Source: Salvator merianae (Eukaryota; Chordata; Lepidosauria; Squamata; Teiidae). From it: DNA of 64,000 bases. Shown one piece after another: positions 21,391 to 32,019 of this stretch. The stretch spans positions 1,359,405 through 1,423,404 of the forward strand of contig QVOM02000102.1 of the NCBI GenBank assembly GCA_003586115.2. Direction: 5' to 3'. Each line of letters opens with the position of its first letter. The stretch's first letter is position 1. The position numbers and the translations under genes are program-made. The notes beneath the pieces were generated by a model that was not told the DNA's origin, did no database searches, and saw nothing but the letters and a program-made list of their open reading frames with translations.

Positions 21391-23139
21391 CTCCTTGTCA
21401 TGTCTGTAACCCCTTTGTCATTAACCCTTCTGAGTGATGCCCCTGTGTGAGTGGACCAATGGCCATTGACTTTGGAAAAACTGTCAGCTTTAACTGAATT
21501 GGTGCAAGAACAGTTAGACAAGGGACACATTGAACCTTCAGTCAGTCCCTATAATACTCCAGTATTTGTCATCAAAAAGAAATCAGGAAAGTGGTGTTTT
21601 TTGCATGACCTAAGGGCCATTAATAAAATTTTGCAACCCATGGGGGCGCTACAATGTGGTCTCCCAAATCCAAATTTAATTCCACGAGATTGGGACCTAA
21701 TGATTATTGATTTACGGGATGCCTTTTTCTCAATTGGATTACAGAAAAAGGACCGCAAATTGTTTGCTTTTACAGTCTTGCCTTTGAATAACTCTAAACC
21801 ATCTGCTAGATATCAATGGACGGTCCTTCCACAAGGAATGCTGAATAGCCCTACTATCTGTCAGTATGTTGTGGACAAAATTCTAGCACCCTTTCGGGAA
21901 TTATACCTGCATTTTTTGCTGTATCATTATATGGACGACATTCTTGCAGCCTCCCCGGGACCACCAGGCACTGTGCAACGGGCAATGCCACAATTATTGA
22001 ACCTTTTGAATAGGGGTGGTCTTTACGTTGCTCCTGAAAAGGTGCAAAATAAACCGCCATTCTTATATTTGGGCCATAAGCTTTTGGCCTCTCATTCCAT
22101 GCCATACTTGCCTAAGCTATTTTTACCCAACAAGCCCACTCTTGTAAAATTACAACAGTATTTGGGATCCTTAAACTGGGCCCGTCCATATCTGGGTCTG
22201 ACAACTGCCCAGCTGGTGCCGCTTTTCTCTGCATTGGCAGGCACCAAGTCACCGTCACAAGTTATTACCTTAAATGAAGAGCAGATTCACACCCTTTCAG
22301 CTATCAATGAGGCCCTGTCTCAGGTATGGGTGGATAGAATGGAAGCCAATGTTCCTTTTGTACTTTTGCTTTTGAACACCCCTTCATTGCCTACTGCGGC
22401 TATTGCTCAGATAGGCCCCCCGTTACGAATTCTGGAATGGATTCATCTACCACATACCCCTCGCTCCACCATTTCTCAACGTCCTTCATTATTAGCTGCC
22501 TTGATTGTTAAGGGGCGTACCAGATGCCGCCTACTGGCGGGGGTGGAGCCAATTTCGATATATGTTCCTTGCCCTTTGGCTCAATGGGAGTCTCTTTTTG
22601 TGGTGTCTGAGGAGCTTCAATTTGCCCTGCTTGACTGGCCAGGTCAGATTTTATATCACTTTCCACAAGATCCCAGATTATCTTTATTAAAAATGGTTCC
22701 CTTTAAATGGCAATCTCCTTGTTCAGCCAACCCCCTACCTGATGCATTGACAGTTTTTGCTGATGGCGGGAAAACCTATAGTGCTTGTGCCTACCAGCTG
22801 GACCAGAAATGGCACACCTTTATTACCCCGCCTCAAAAGTCATCTCAACGTGCAGAACTGGCTGCCACCATCTTAGCTTTTACTAAATTAAAGGATCGAC
22901 CTTTTAACTTAATTTTGGATAGTTTGTATGTGACTCAAATTGTAAAGACTATTTTTGAAGCTTATTTGTCCCCAGCGGTTGATCCTTCACTCCTTTCCTT
23001 GTTCCTTACGTTGCAGCACCTCATCGAGCAACGGCAACATTTGTTTTTTGTTGCTCATATTAGAAGTCATCAGCCTTTCCCAGGGATATTAACAGAGGGG
23101 AATAATATAGTAGATGCTGCAGCTTCAGCTGCTGCTTAG
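21391..23139 (+). pseudogene. pol: ERV reverse transcriptase and RNase H (pol, first part)
   Basis: It lies in the same frame as the protease, separated by TAA (21388) and TGA (21448-21450); from 21451 it is open for 562 codons. RT motifs: VDQWPL start, SGKW, LRAINK, IDLRDAFFSI with the first catalytic aspartate, LPQGMLNSP, and the YMDD catalytic box at 21928-21939. RNase H follows from about 22738 with FADGG, QRAELAA and LDSLYV supplying acidic residues. The motif set is of the alpha/beta (class II) type. RT copies the viral RNA and RNase H removes the template. A TAG at 23137-23139 cuts it from integrase. Confidence 0.93.
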
Positions 23140-24076
23140 TCTACCACTGCTCAGTCGATTTCTGCCCTGAGCCCCTTGAAAGCCCCGACACCCTGGGACA
23201 GCCATTCTTACTTCCATCAGAATAAAAAAGCGCTCATTAGACAATTTGGCATTTCAGCCACTGAAGCTTCGGCCATTGTTCAACAATGCCCAGAATGTAG
23301 TCAACAAGGTAGCTCCATCCCTATAGGAGTCAATCCTCGGGGATTGGAAGCTGCTCAGATTTGGCAGATGGATGTCACTCAATACCCACCTTTCGCCCCA
23401 TGGAAATATTTACAAGTCACTGTTGACACTCATTCTGGTTTTATAATGGCGACCCCTCAAAGGGGTGAAGCGCATAAGCATGTTAATCAATCACTGTATT
23501 CGGACCTTTGCATTGTTGGGACGCCCAAAAGAATTAAAAACAGACAATGGACCTGCCTACACTAGCTCGGCGTTTGCCACCTTTTGCAGTCAATGGGGAA
23601 TCATCCACAAGTTTGGCATCCCCTGTAATAGTCAAGGGCAGGCCATTGTAGAGCGCGCCAACCAGACCCTTAAGTTCACCCTTAAAAAAGTAAGGGGATC
23701 AAAGGGGAAACCAGCCCCTGGCCTCCCGGCGGTGCAAGACATTCTAAACACTGCTTTGTTTACTTTGAATTTTTTAAACCTCACCGGCACCCCGGCTCTC
23801 TCAGCCGCCGATCGTCACTTTGCCTCTGTTCCAACAGTGTTAGCCTGCCCACCAATATACTATCGTGAACTCCCTGACCTCACGTGACGAGGACCTGCCG
23901 AACTTTTGACTTGGGGCCGTGGCTACGCTGCTATTCAATTGGAGGATCGAGTTCTGTGGATCCCCGGACGGCACGTGCGACCATTTTTGCCAACAACACA
24001 GAAAAAGGAACCGGATGAACCATTGTCCGGTGGCGATGAAACCGCAGATGCCATTGGAGGCTGTTTCCCTGCCTGA
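23140..24076 (+). pseudogene. pol: ERV integrase (pol, second part), frameshifted
   Basis: The HHCC zinc-binding domain is visible (SHSYFHQN ... QQCPECS, from about 23197), then the first catalytic aspartate in WQMDVTQ (about 23365). The frame changes between about 23480 and 23540; the second aspartate (KTDNGPAY) and the glutamate (QAIVERANQ) are in the new frame, giving a DDE core. A TGA at 23885-23887 follows; the same frame then carries a typical integrase C-terminal stretch (LLTWGRGYA, about 23908) up to about 24076, overlapping the start of env in another frame. Integrase joins viral DNA to the host chromosome; this one is broken in two ways. Confidence 0.88.
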
Positions 24077-24905
24077 CCAGGAGAAAGGGCAGGGACACCC
24101 CTCACCATATGGAGCAGATGTTATGCCACCACTCCAGGCTCCACAACAGTGGAAAATGATGACTGTTATATTTTGTGTTAGCATGTTGGGTGCATTGCAT
24201 GCAATGCTAGCTATCTCAGAACAGGGGTTATGGCAGACCAACATGTATGTCATGGACGCTCAAAATCTGTCACGTTTGTTAAATCAAACGGATTGCTGGG
24301 TTTGCATGCACATGCCTACGCATGCCCAAGGAGGAATTCTGGTCCACGTAATTCCATTCAATCGCACAGCATGGCCACAATACCCTTGGGTTAGGGGGGT
24401 CCTGCAGGCAACTTTTTCTAATAACACCCCTTTGTACGTGGGCAGCAGGATACAAGAGACGGCTGCGTATTGCTGGGAATATACAAATGAATTGGGAAAT
24501 TATACAAATGTAGGAAAATATCCATTTTGCAATCAGACGTTTATCCTCAGCAATAACATGACCAGAAATAACACCTTTTTGAACGCCACACTTCATGAAT
24601 ATCTGCACAATTTCACCAATTATATGTGCACTTACCAAATTACCGGGTGCCCAGTGATTTCGGGCTGTCCTACTACCACAGCCCAAGGTGCGATTCCTTT
24701 GTGTAATATGGTCTCATCTATGGTCAAGTGGACCCCAAACACTGATAATCGCACTGTCCCACTCTTGGGAGACATTTGGATGCTGTGTGGCCGAAGGGCT
24801 TATAAGAACATTCCTGCACGTTGGACCGGATGCTGTACCCTGGGATTCTTAGCACCCTCATTTTATATCAACCCCACCTTGCCCCCAGCCCGTCTTCGCA
24901 ATTGA
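23919..24905 (+). pseudogene. env: ERV env, surface (SU) part, ends in a premature stop
   Basis: The frame opens inside the integrase end. A more likely start is the ATG at 24015. A hydrophobic segment MMTVIFCVSMLGALHAMLA serves as signal peptide. The mature part is rich in cysteines and N-X-S/T sites and contains CWVC at 24294-24305, the CXXC motif of gamma-type SU that forms a disulphide with TM. TGA at 24903-24905 falls close to where SU and TM should be separated, and no clear furin site remains. SU would bind a host receptor; receptor unknown. Confidence 0.85.
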
Positions 24906-25568
24906 CGGGAAGGTATGAAAAATCCACTTAGCCCCTATACTATGACCATGTTATCCCGAGGACTGATACGTTCGCTGGGTGTGGCCATGAATTACAGAGA
25001 CTTGCATGTATTGGTTAACTGGACAGTAGCCATGTTCAATGATACGGTAAAGGTCGTTAAGCTTATAAACGCCGAATTGAGTGAAGTTCGAGAGGTGGCC
25101 CTACAGAACAGATACGCTTTGGACACGGTATTGATGGCCAAAGGCGGAGTTTGTGCATTGATTCACTCCCATTGTTGTGTTTACATTTCTGATTTTAAAG
25201 CAAATTTGACCCATACCATCGGACACATGGAAAATATGATTCAACGTAATCCTCTGGCGGAGGATGGATCAGGGCCCCCAAATTTGTGGGAGGTCCTGTG
25301 GTCCTGGCTTCCTGATGGCTCATGGTTACAATCCGTTATCCCAACCATTATTATGATCTTTGTATTGCTTGTAGTGCTTTGCTGCTGTATTCAATGTATT
25401 CCAAACCTTATGCAAATATGTAGCAGCTTTTTGCCCTCTAATAGGAAGGAAATTATGATCCATGAAACTAAACCACTTCTGGACTTAGAGGACTATCACC
25501 AGCAGCCTGATGTCTTGGCAAAAAGGCCTTTCACAATGACTACTAACCTCGAAGACCCTACCTTTTAA
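24906..25568 (+). pseudogene. env: ERV env, transmembrane (TM) part
   Basis: It continues in the same frame as SU after the TGA. It has a heptad-like region leading to LQNRYALD, followed by a CX6CC motif (25152-25178), the gamma-type TM signature. A membrane anchor of about 25 hydrophobic residues (about 25332-25410) precedes a ~50-residue cytoplasmic tail ending at the TAA at 25566. The segment where a hydrophobic fusion peptide would be expected looks poorly preserved. Without SU in the same protein it is not a functional envelope. Confidence 0.85.
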
Positions 25569-25577
25569 AAAATAAAA

Positions 25578-25587
25578 ACAGAGGAGA
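25578..25587 (+). other. polypurine tract of the provirus
   Basis: ACAGAGGAGA, almost all purine, lies immediately before the TG of the 3' LTR, where plus-strand DNA synthesis is primed in retroviruses. Confidence 0.8.
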
Positions 25588-26019
25588 TGTTGCAACCATG
25601 TTGCTACCTGGTTCATGTGCAGGGCAGCCTGCCTGCCTGTAACACGTGTACAGAAAAGGAAGCGGCCATTTGCTGATACCTGCGGGTAAATTTCCACTGC
25701 TTGTAAACAACCACATGCGGCCTTGAGCACCTCTCCTTACTCCCCCTTTCTAGATGACGCTTAACCCTTGAGACACTCTGTAACTTTTGATTGGTCATTC
25801 TGAATACTGCTTGTTATGCTGTAACTTTGTATTGGGTTTAATTAGTCCTGTGACTAATGACACCATAAAGACCCTCCTCCCTTTGTTTGTACTCAATAAA
25901 AGAGCTTCCCCGACTTTGGTCGGGGTCGTCTCCCCTCGAGAAAGCCTGGAGTCTGCTCTTACTTTTTCGATGCCAAGAAACCCCCGAACGACCCACTAGA
26001 AGTGGGAGGAATTCCCACA
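25588..26019 (+). repeat. 3' LTR of the endogenous retrovirus
   Basis: 432 bp, aligned without gaps to the 5' LTR with three substitutions (about 0.7 percent). Contains the same AATAAA and hairpin. Followed by the 6-bp target duplication GGCCAC. Confidence 0.97.
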
Positions 26020-26300
26020 GGCCACACATGTGTGGTGATTGTGATCATGCACTTCTAGGTATTTTGATACCCAGGTGTGTGTGTCCGGCATGCATGTGTG
26101 TGGGCTGAAAAGACGGACATGCATGTGTAGTGGTTGCGATTGCACACTTCCAAGTATTTCATGCTGGTGAAACACCTGGAAGTGTGTGGCCCTCAAAAAC
26201 ACACAGACGGTGCAGTTCGTCGCACTGTCTAGACAACCGGCAATCATTCTGGAGGGCCTTTTGTCCAGAATATCGTCTGCTGGGGCTTTATTCAGCCAGT
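26020..26300. repeat. interspersed repeat, right part of the retrovirus insertion target
   Basis: Continues the repeat at 17991-18690. Its wording on CATGCATGTG and a 'cacttcnnagtattt' phrase reappears at about 31080-31200. Confidence 0.5.
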
Positions 26301-27029
26301 GTCTGGAGCCAGTCTCTAATGGTTAAAGGCCCAGTAGTGCCATTCATCTTTTCTGGGCTCATATTGCTTCCAAGACAGCCTGAGATGGTATCAATGACAA
26401 GGTGGTATCAATGACATCAAGTAGGCCAGCTGGGCTCTTGAGCCTATTCCATTAGCCTGAAGTCCGTGCAGCCAGTTTACCATGGCCTGATAGCTGGTTA
26501 AGAGGTTTTGTGAATGGAACTGGCAGTTTCATTCCATAGTTTTTATCACACAGTTGCAACTGGCCTTTCATTTACAGCAAAAGCAGAGACCTTGTGAATT
26601 GTGTGGTTGGAACCCAGGGATCCTAAGATATGTCCTTTAATAGATATGGAGTGCTTTAATGGAGGCGTTTATCTGGAAAATACACACCACTACTTCTGGT
26701 GCCTATGTTAAGTACTTATGCCAGAGAGATTCTTTGTCCATCTACAGAAAGGAACAGGTATCATTTAGAGTCTATTCTATCCGTTGCCTCAATTTCCTGG
26801 CCACTGTTTGCGTCCATAATTTAATATCTTTGAAGCATTTATCTGGGTCTGAAGCTTGAGCAGTGATATGCTCTGCAACAGCCTGTTTTTGTAGGGACTG
26901 TTAAAAATCCAGTTTCTGTTCAATTTTTAAAAAATGTTTAGAAATCCATGGAGTAGATTTTCACTTGAACTGGTTCTGTGTGATTACATTGTTTGCACTT
27001 GAAAAAAGTGAAACATTTGAAAAGATTAT
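26301..27029. other. non-coding spacer
   Basis: Nothing recognised apart from AT-rich sequence with short open frames. Confidence 0.4.
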
Positions 27030-27179
27030 AAGCAAACCAGTGGCGTAGCGAGCCGATTGGCCACCCGGGGCTACTCGCCAATTTGATGCCCGGGGCTAGG
27101 GGCGGGGCCAGCGAGTGCACATGCGTGTGGGCGGGGCCAGCGAGTGCGCATGCGTGTGGGCGGGGCCAGCGAGCGCGCA

Positions 27180-28560
27180 TGCCCCGTTCGTCGCCCCGGC
27201 CAGCGGCGGCCTCGCTCCTCGCCCCAGCCCGCCCGGCGGGGGCCACGCCCCGACCCGCCCGGCGGCGGCCGCGCTCCTCGCCCTGACCCGCCCGGTGGGG
27301 ATCGCGCTCCTTGTCCCGCCCCGCCCGGCGGCGGCCTCGCTCCTCGCCCCGGCCCGCACGGCGGGCATCGCGCTCCTCGCCGCGACCCGCCCGGCGGGCA
27401 TCGCGCTCCTCGCCCTGACCCGCCCGGTGGGGATCGCGCTCCTCGCCCTGGCCCGCCCGGCGGCGGCCACGCTCCTCGCCCCGGCCTGCCCGGCGGGGAT
27501 CGCGCTCCTCGCCGCGACCCGCCCGGCGGGGATCGCGCTCCCCGACCCGCCCGGAGGCGGCCTCGCTCCTCGCCGCGACCCGCCCGGCGGCGGCCGCGCT
27601 CCTCGCCCCGGCCCGCCCGGCGCCGGCCTCGCTCCTCGCCCCGACCCGCCCGGCGCCGGCCTCGCTCTTCGCCCGGCCCGCACGGCGGGGATCGCGCTCC
27701 CCACCCCGCCCAGTGGCGGCCTCGCTCCTCGCCGCGACCCGCCCGGCGGCGGCCGCGCTCCTCGCCCCGGCCCGCCCGGCGGCGACCGCGCTCCTCGCCC
27801 CGGCCCGCCCGGCGGCGACCGCGCTCCTCGCCCCGGCCCGCCCGGCGCCGGCCTCGCTCCTCGCCCCGGCCCGCCCGGCGGCGGCCTCGCTCCTCGCCCC
27901 GGCCCGCCCGGCGGGGATCGCGCTCCCCGACCCGCCCGGCGGCGGCCTCGCTCCTCGCCGCGACCCGCCCGGCGGCGACCGCGCTCCTCGCCCCCGCCCG
28001 CCCGGCGGCGACCGCGCTCCTCGCCCCGGCCCGCCCGGCGGCGACCGCGCTCCTCGCCCCCGCCCGCCCGGCGGCGACCGCGCTCCTCGCCCCGGCCCGC
28101 CCGGCGGGGATCGCGCTCCCCGACCCGGCCTACCTGGCGGGGCCTCGCTCCTCGCCCCGGCCCGCCCGGCGGCGGCCGCGCCCCGACCCGCCCGGCTGCG
28201 CCCTCGCTCGTCGCCCCGGCCCACCCGGCGGCGACCGCGCCCCTCGCCCCGGCCTCCCCGCCGGGGCCTCGCTCCCCCCCCCGGCCCGCCCGGCGCCGCC
28301 CTCGCTCCTCGCCCCGGCCCGCCCGGCGGCGGCCGCGCTCCTCGCCCCGGCCCGCCCGGCGGCGACCGCGCTCCTCGCCCCGGCCCGCCCGGCGGCGGCT
28401 TCGCCCCAACCCGCCCGGCGGCGCCCTCGCTCGTCGCCCCGGCCCGCCCGGCGGGGATCGCGCTCCCCGACCCGACCCGCCAGGTGGCGCCCTAGCCCCG
28501 GCCTACCCGGCGGGGCCTCGCTCCTCGACCCGGCCTGCCCGGCGGCGGCCTCGATGGCCC
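27180..28560. repeat. 33-bp GC-rich minisatellite
   Basis: The unit contains CTCCTCGCCCCGGCCCGCC followed by CGGCGGCGACCGCG-like variants. Some forty imperfect copies are present, with GGGGATCG and GGCGCC variants mixed in, which suggests repeated unequal exchange or slippage. Confidence 0.93.
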
Positions 28561-28810
28561 TGCCTGCACGCATGCACGCTCGCTGGCTCCGCCCACACGC
28601 ACGCCGGCAGGCCGGGTGATGAGCCCAGCCGCCGCGGGCCGCCGTGGGCCGGGGCGACAAAGCGACGAGCACGTCTGTCGCCGGGCGGGCCGGGGCGACG
28701 AGTGTGGCTGCCGCTGGGCAGGCCGCCCGGGGCGACGAGCGCGGGTGCCCGGGGCGGAGAGCGAGGGCGCCGGTGGGCGGGACCTTGGCTTCAATGGGCC
28801 GGACGCCCCA

Positions 28811-28905
28811 GAAAACGCGCCGCCCGGGGCGCTCCGCCCCGGAAAACGCGCCGCCCGGGGCGCTCCGCCCCGGAAAACGCGCCGCCCGGGGCGCTCCGCC
28901 CCCCC
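28811..28905. repeat. 31-bp GC-rich tandem repeat near the right end of the hAT-like element
   Basis: GAAAACGCGCCGCCCGGGG recurs at 28811, 28842 and 28873, an exact 31-base period, three copies. Confidence 0.95.
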
Positions 28906-29205
28906 GCCCCCCCTCGCTACGCCAGTGAAGGAAACCAAGAAAAAAAAGTTTTGAATTTCCCACGCAGTGTCTGATTCCATAAGAAAAGACAGTGTCAACA
29001 GGAAAGTTGAGCAGAATTGCATTCTCCAATTCCAGTGATAGATGCTTTCAGTAAGTATTCTTCTGGGGGCAAAATAAATGGCAATTCTGCACTGACTGGT
29101 AAACTGAACCATTGCCCACCTTGATTTGGAGCTCCTATGGAGGAAGAGGCATCAGGTTGTATGTTTTGCTTCCTCTTAGTTTGGGCCTGTGTGTTATACT
29201 CTTTC

Positions 29206-30399
29206 AGGCCGTGGTCCGACATCGCAAATTTAATCCGTATTGGAAGAGTACAAGGACTGAATTGATTTTCTGATCGTTCCCATATTTCCATTTTAAAACA
29301 GATTCAATTGGGACTTGCTCATTCTCACACTGATGTTCTCCTGCTTGGCAAGGGGAAACCGTATGTTTTCTGCCGCCACTCCTTGCCAAATTCCCCTCCC
29401 CGTGCAGTCAGTGATTGACTGCAGTCCGAACTTTCAAATCTTGACTTCACGGGGCGGGCAAGTCAAGCTCTGCCCTCCGTATGTCCCTGCTGCTGCCTCA
29501 GAACATGGATTCACTTGGCAGCGTTACTAGTCATTTGCCATTTGCTGCTTCTCCCCCTCCAGCCTGTATCTACACAAGCAGAATTTTAATACCACATGTA
29601 CCACACAATAAAGCTTCTTAAAGGGCAGATGGTGATTTCTGCTCCATTGCAATTGTACTTTTGCGCAATTGTGCAATTTAAGAGTAGTGCAAAAGCACAG
29701 AGAGGTTTGTGAAGAGGGGGAAATGTGGGGGGGAACATGGGGGAGCTCTATTATCGTGATAGTGTAATTAATGACTAGCAAATGGACTCTGCCTCACCTC
29801 CCCCTGAGACATCCAGAGCGGCATGTGTCCCACTATGTAGCTGTGTGCTGCCAACAGGAAAACTGATACTGAGTGGGTTCTTTGTTAGGGCAAGAGGACT
29901 GCACCCCCAAACAGGCGCAGTCTGTTTTTTGCTTTAATCAGCAGACGGAAGTGGAGGAAGCCTTTAATTTCTTCCTGGCAGTGTCGAATGGGAGATAAAG
30001 GAAGAGAAAGGACTGCAGTTTAGCAAAGTAAAATGGAGGATGGTTTTCTTTTCTCCTGGCAGTGGGGGAAGGGGGGATAATGGAGGCGGAAGGAACTGAT
30101 GTGATTCCTGCCCACCCAGAAAGTCTGTCACTGGATGCTAGTAAATGGGAAGCCCTCTCTCTACACGTCCCCCCAAGAGTACACTCCCTCCCAAATAGTC
30201 TCCTTCTGCGTTCTCACATCACAAAGCAAAGTGGGCTAGTGATCTGGAATGGCTTGAGAACTCATTAAATCCAAATGCAAAGTAGTCTGGATTTTGCCAA
30301 TTTAGTCCAGAAAAACTACGGAAAGGCAAGATCCTGTCAGGCCAGCGGGAACCGAAGGCGGCCTGTAGACTGATTAAATATCGCATCGGAACGTGGCCT
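29206..30399 (+). mobile_element. DNA transposon family B, copy 3
   Basis: The shortest and cleanest member. The left end is AGGCCGTGGTCCGACATCG and the right end, on the other strand, AGGCCACGTTCCGATGCGA; both lead into TTTAATC. It is bounded by TCA on both sides, a 3-bp duplication of TNA form. It is co-linear with 13446-15412 except for the insertion there. No coding sequence. A PIF/Harbinger-like element is possible from the 3-bp duplication, but unproven. Confidence 0.82.
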
Positions 30400-30699
30400 C
30401 AATTTATACTGTCTCAGAATAAAACTTCAATTATCTAAATTCATGTGTGTTCATTTCCTATGAATCCAAAAGAATCTGCTACCTTGTTAGAGAGAATAGA
30501 GCAGACACCCATGACTCATAACTTCGTTCCACCCTCTCCATTGCAACAAGGGGCTTTGCCACTGTCACAGTGATGCCTCAACATTTGAGAAAAGAAAGGA
30601 GAGGGGAGAAACAGTGGCTATTGCTGGAACCACCACCAGAATAAAGTTGAAAGGTGTAGCCTATTGCTGAGCATTTGTGTCACACAATGCAGCCTCAGT

Positions 30700-31330
30700 A
30701 CTTTTTCAAAGAGCATGGTAGTCTGGGCTGTAGCTGCACACATGAAAAAAGTAGCATGAGAGCATCTTAAAGGTGGTAGGGTGTAGACACTAATGTTTTC
30801 ACCTCATCTCTAATCCATGCCAAAGGCTTTTAAAAGAGCATTTTCTGGCCTTTAATGTGAATTAGAAGCACTAGCGTGTGGATGCTACCAGCCAGATGGG
30901 AGATAAATAGTGTATTATGGCACGGCTGTGCTGGGATTGTCACATATATCCAACATGGTTTCACAATATTGGGGTAAAAGCCCCCTATAACCTATTTTGT
31001 GAAAACCCAACACTGAATGCTCTTTTCCTGAAATAGAGCTAAATCCTACCTGTATGGAAGCTGCTGGTGGGAGCCACCATCTTGTACATGCCCACCATGC
31101 ATGTGCAGGGTCCAAAAAAGGCAACTGTGTATGCGTGGTGGTGGCAATCACACACTTCTGAGTATTTTGTGTTGTCAAAATACATGGATGCGCATGTTCC
31201 TATATCGTGCATATACAGCGCCAGCCCTGTATTGTGTATTCAACAAGCAATTATTCTGAAGGGGCTTTGCTCTGGAATATTGCTGGCTAGCATGATTTTT
31301 GGGAGGCATCTGGAGCTGGCCTACATTATT
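30700..31330. repeat. interspersed repeat related to the retrovirus target repeat
   Basis: Shares phrases in the same order with 17991-18690 plus 26020-26290: CTTTAATGTGAATTAGA, GGGATTGTCACATATATCC, CCACCATGCATGTGCAGG and 'cacttctgagtattttg'. It therefore looks like an uninterrupted copy of the repeat split by the retrovirus. Confidence 0.5.
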
Positions 31331-32019
31331 ATTTTTAACTGTGTATGGATACATTTTAATATGTGTTTTATGCTAGAAGTGGTTTTAAAATTTAACTTTT
31401 TTGTTGATGCTTGAGCCATCCTGGCTTCTTGTCCATCTATGTGACCTTTTGCCCTGTGAATTTTCCTGGTAGAGGCTTTGCCAGTTGGCTAGATTCTGGA
31501 TTTTTCTGTCAGAATGTATGCTGTTATGCTTCTAACCCCCTCCGAATTGTAGATAGAAGCAGAAGAAGATCTAAATGTACTCTGATTCATTTTTCTATAC
31601 CGCTTCCCATTTTTAGATATCATTTCAAAGAAGTTTACATAACATAGGAAATAAAAACAGCTAAAATCATAATAGTTATATAAAAACATGGTTTAAAATC
31701 AATGATGAGGGAAACAAACAAATGAACATTCACTCTGGAAAGGCCTGTGTAAAAAAATAAGTGTTTCAGGGTGCCTGTGTGAGTCCAAGAAGGTGCCCAT
31801 TGCCTCTAGCAACCACGCTGGCCCCTTTTCTGGCTCGACCATCAGAGGAGATGCATCTTGTACGAGGCAGTTTATCCTGTCCTGCATGGAAAAGGCACCA
31901 TTCTGCAGTGCCTCCTCCAAAAGGAGGTTTCCTCTTTTGGTGGTGCCTCACCCCAGGAGTGCAGTAATGGCCTTGTGAGCCCTCATATCACGGAATTAAA
32001 AACAGCTCACATATAAACA
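31331..32019. other. non-coding spacer with a decayed LINE-like tail
   Basis: The segment near 31590-31700 ('tctataccgcttcccat ... aaataaaaacagctaaaa') has counterparts near 36590-36700, 37640-37710 and 7220-7260, a common interspersed repeat end in reptile genomes. No gene seen. Confidence 0.4.

Larger units (their letters stand above)
18691..26019 (+). mobile_element. endogenous retrovirus, complete provirus with two LTRs
   Basis: Two 432-bp direct LTRs (TG...CA) flank gag, dUTPase-like/protease, RT-RNase H, integrase and env in that order. A perfect 6-bp target duplication GGCCAC lies at 18685-18690 and 26020-26025. A tRNA-Trp primer site follows the 5' LTR and a purine tract precedes the 3' LTR. 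The protease-polymerase part and the 6-bp duplication point to class II (alpha/beta-like) retroviruses, while Env is of the gamma type with CXXC and CX6CC motifs. The LTRs differ at only three positions, so insertion was fairly recent, yet every gene is interrupted: stops at 20401, 20578, 21388, 21448, 23137, 23885 and 24903, plus frame changes in the gag end and in integrase. Confidence 0.97.
27038..28927. mobile_element. GC-rich non-autonomous hAT-like element with 33-bp minisatellite, copy 1
   Basis: The ends are inverted: CAGTGGCGTAGCGAG on the left, CACTGGCGTAGCGAG on the other strand at the right. An 8-bp duplication AAGCAAAC (27030-27037) / AAGGAAAC (28928-28935), 7 of 8 identical, fits hAT. 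About 1.4 kb of the interior is an imperfect 33-bp repeat of very high GC content. Because 33 is divisible by three and the unit lacks stops, five or more open frames of 260-619 codons cross it on both strands; they are low-complexity Pro/Arg/Gly/Ala strings and not genes. No transposase is present. Confidence 0.88.

Noticed and set aside
26938..29112. Long open frames of 206-619 codons on both strands (Pro/Arg/Gly/Ala-rich)
   Set aside because: They are products of the 33-bp and 31-bp GC-rich tandem repeats in a hAT-like element; low complexity, overlapping on both strands, no domain.
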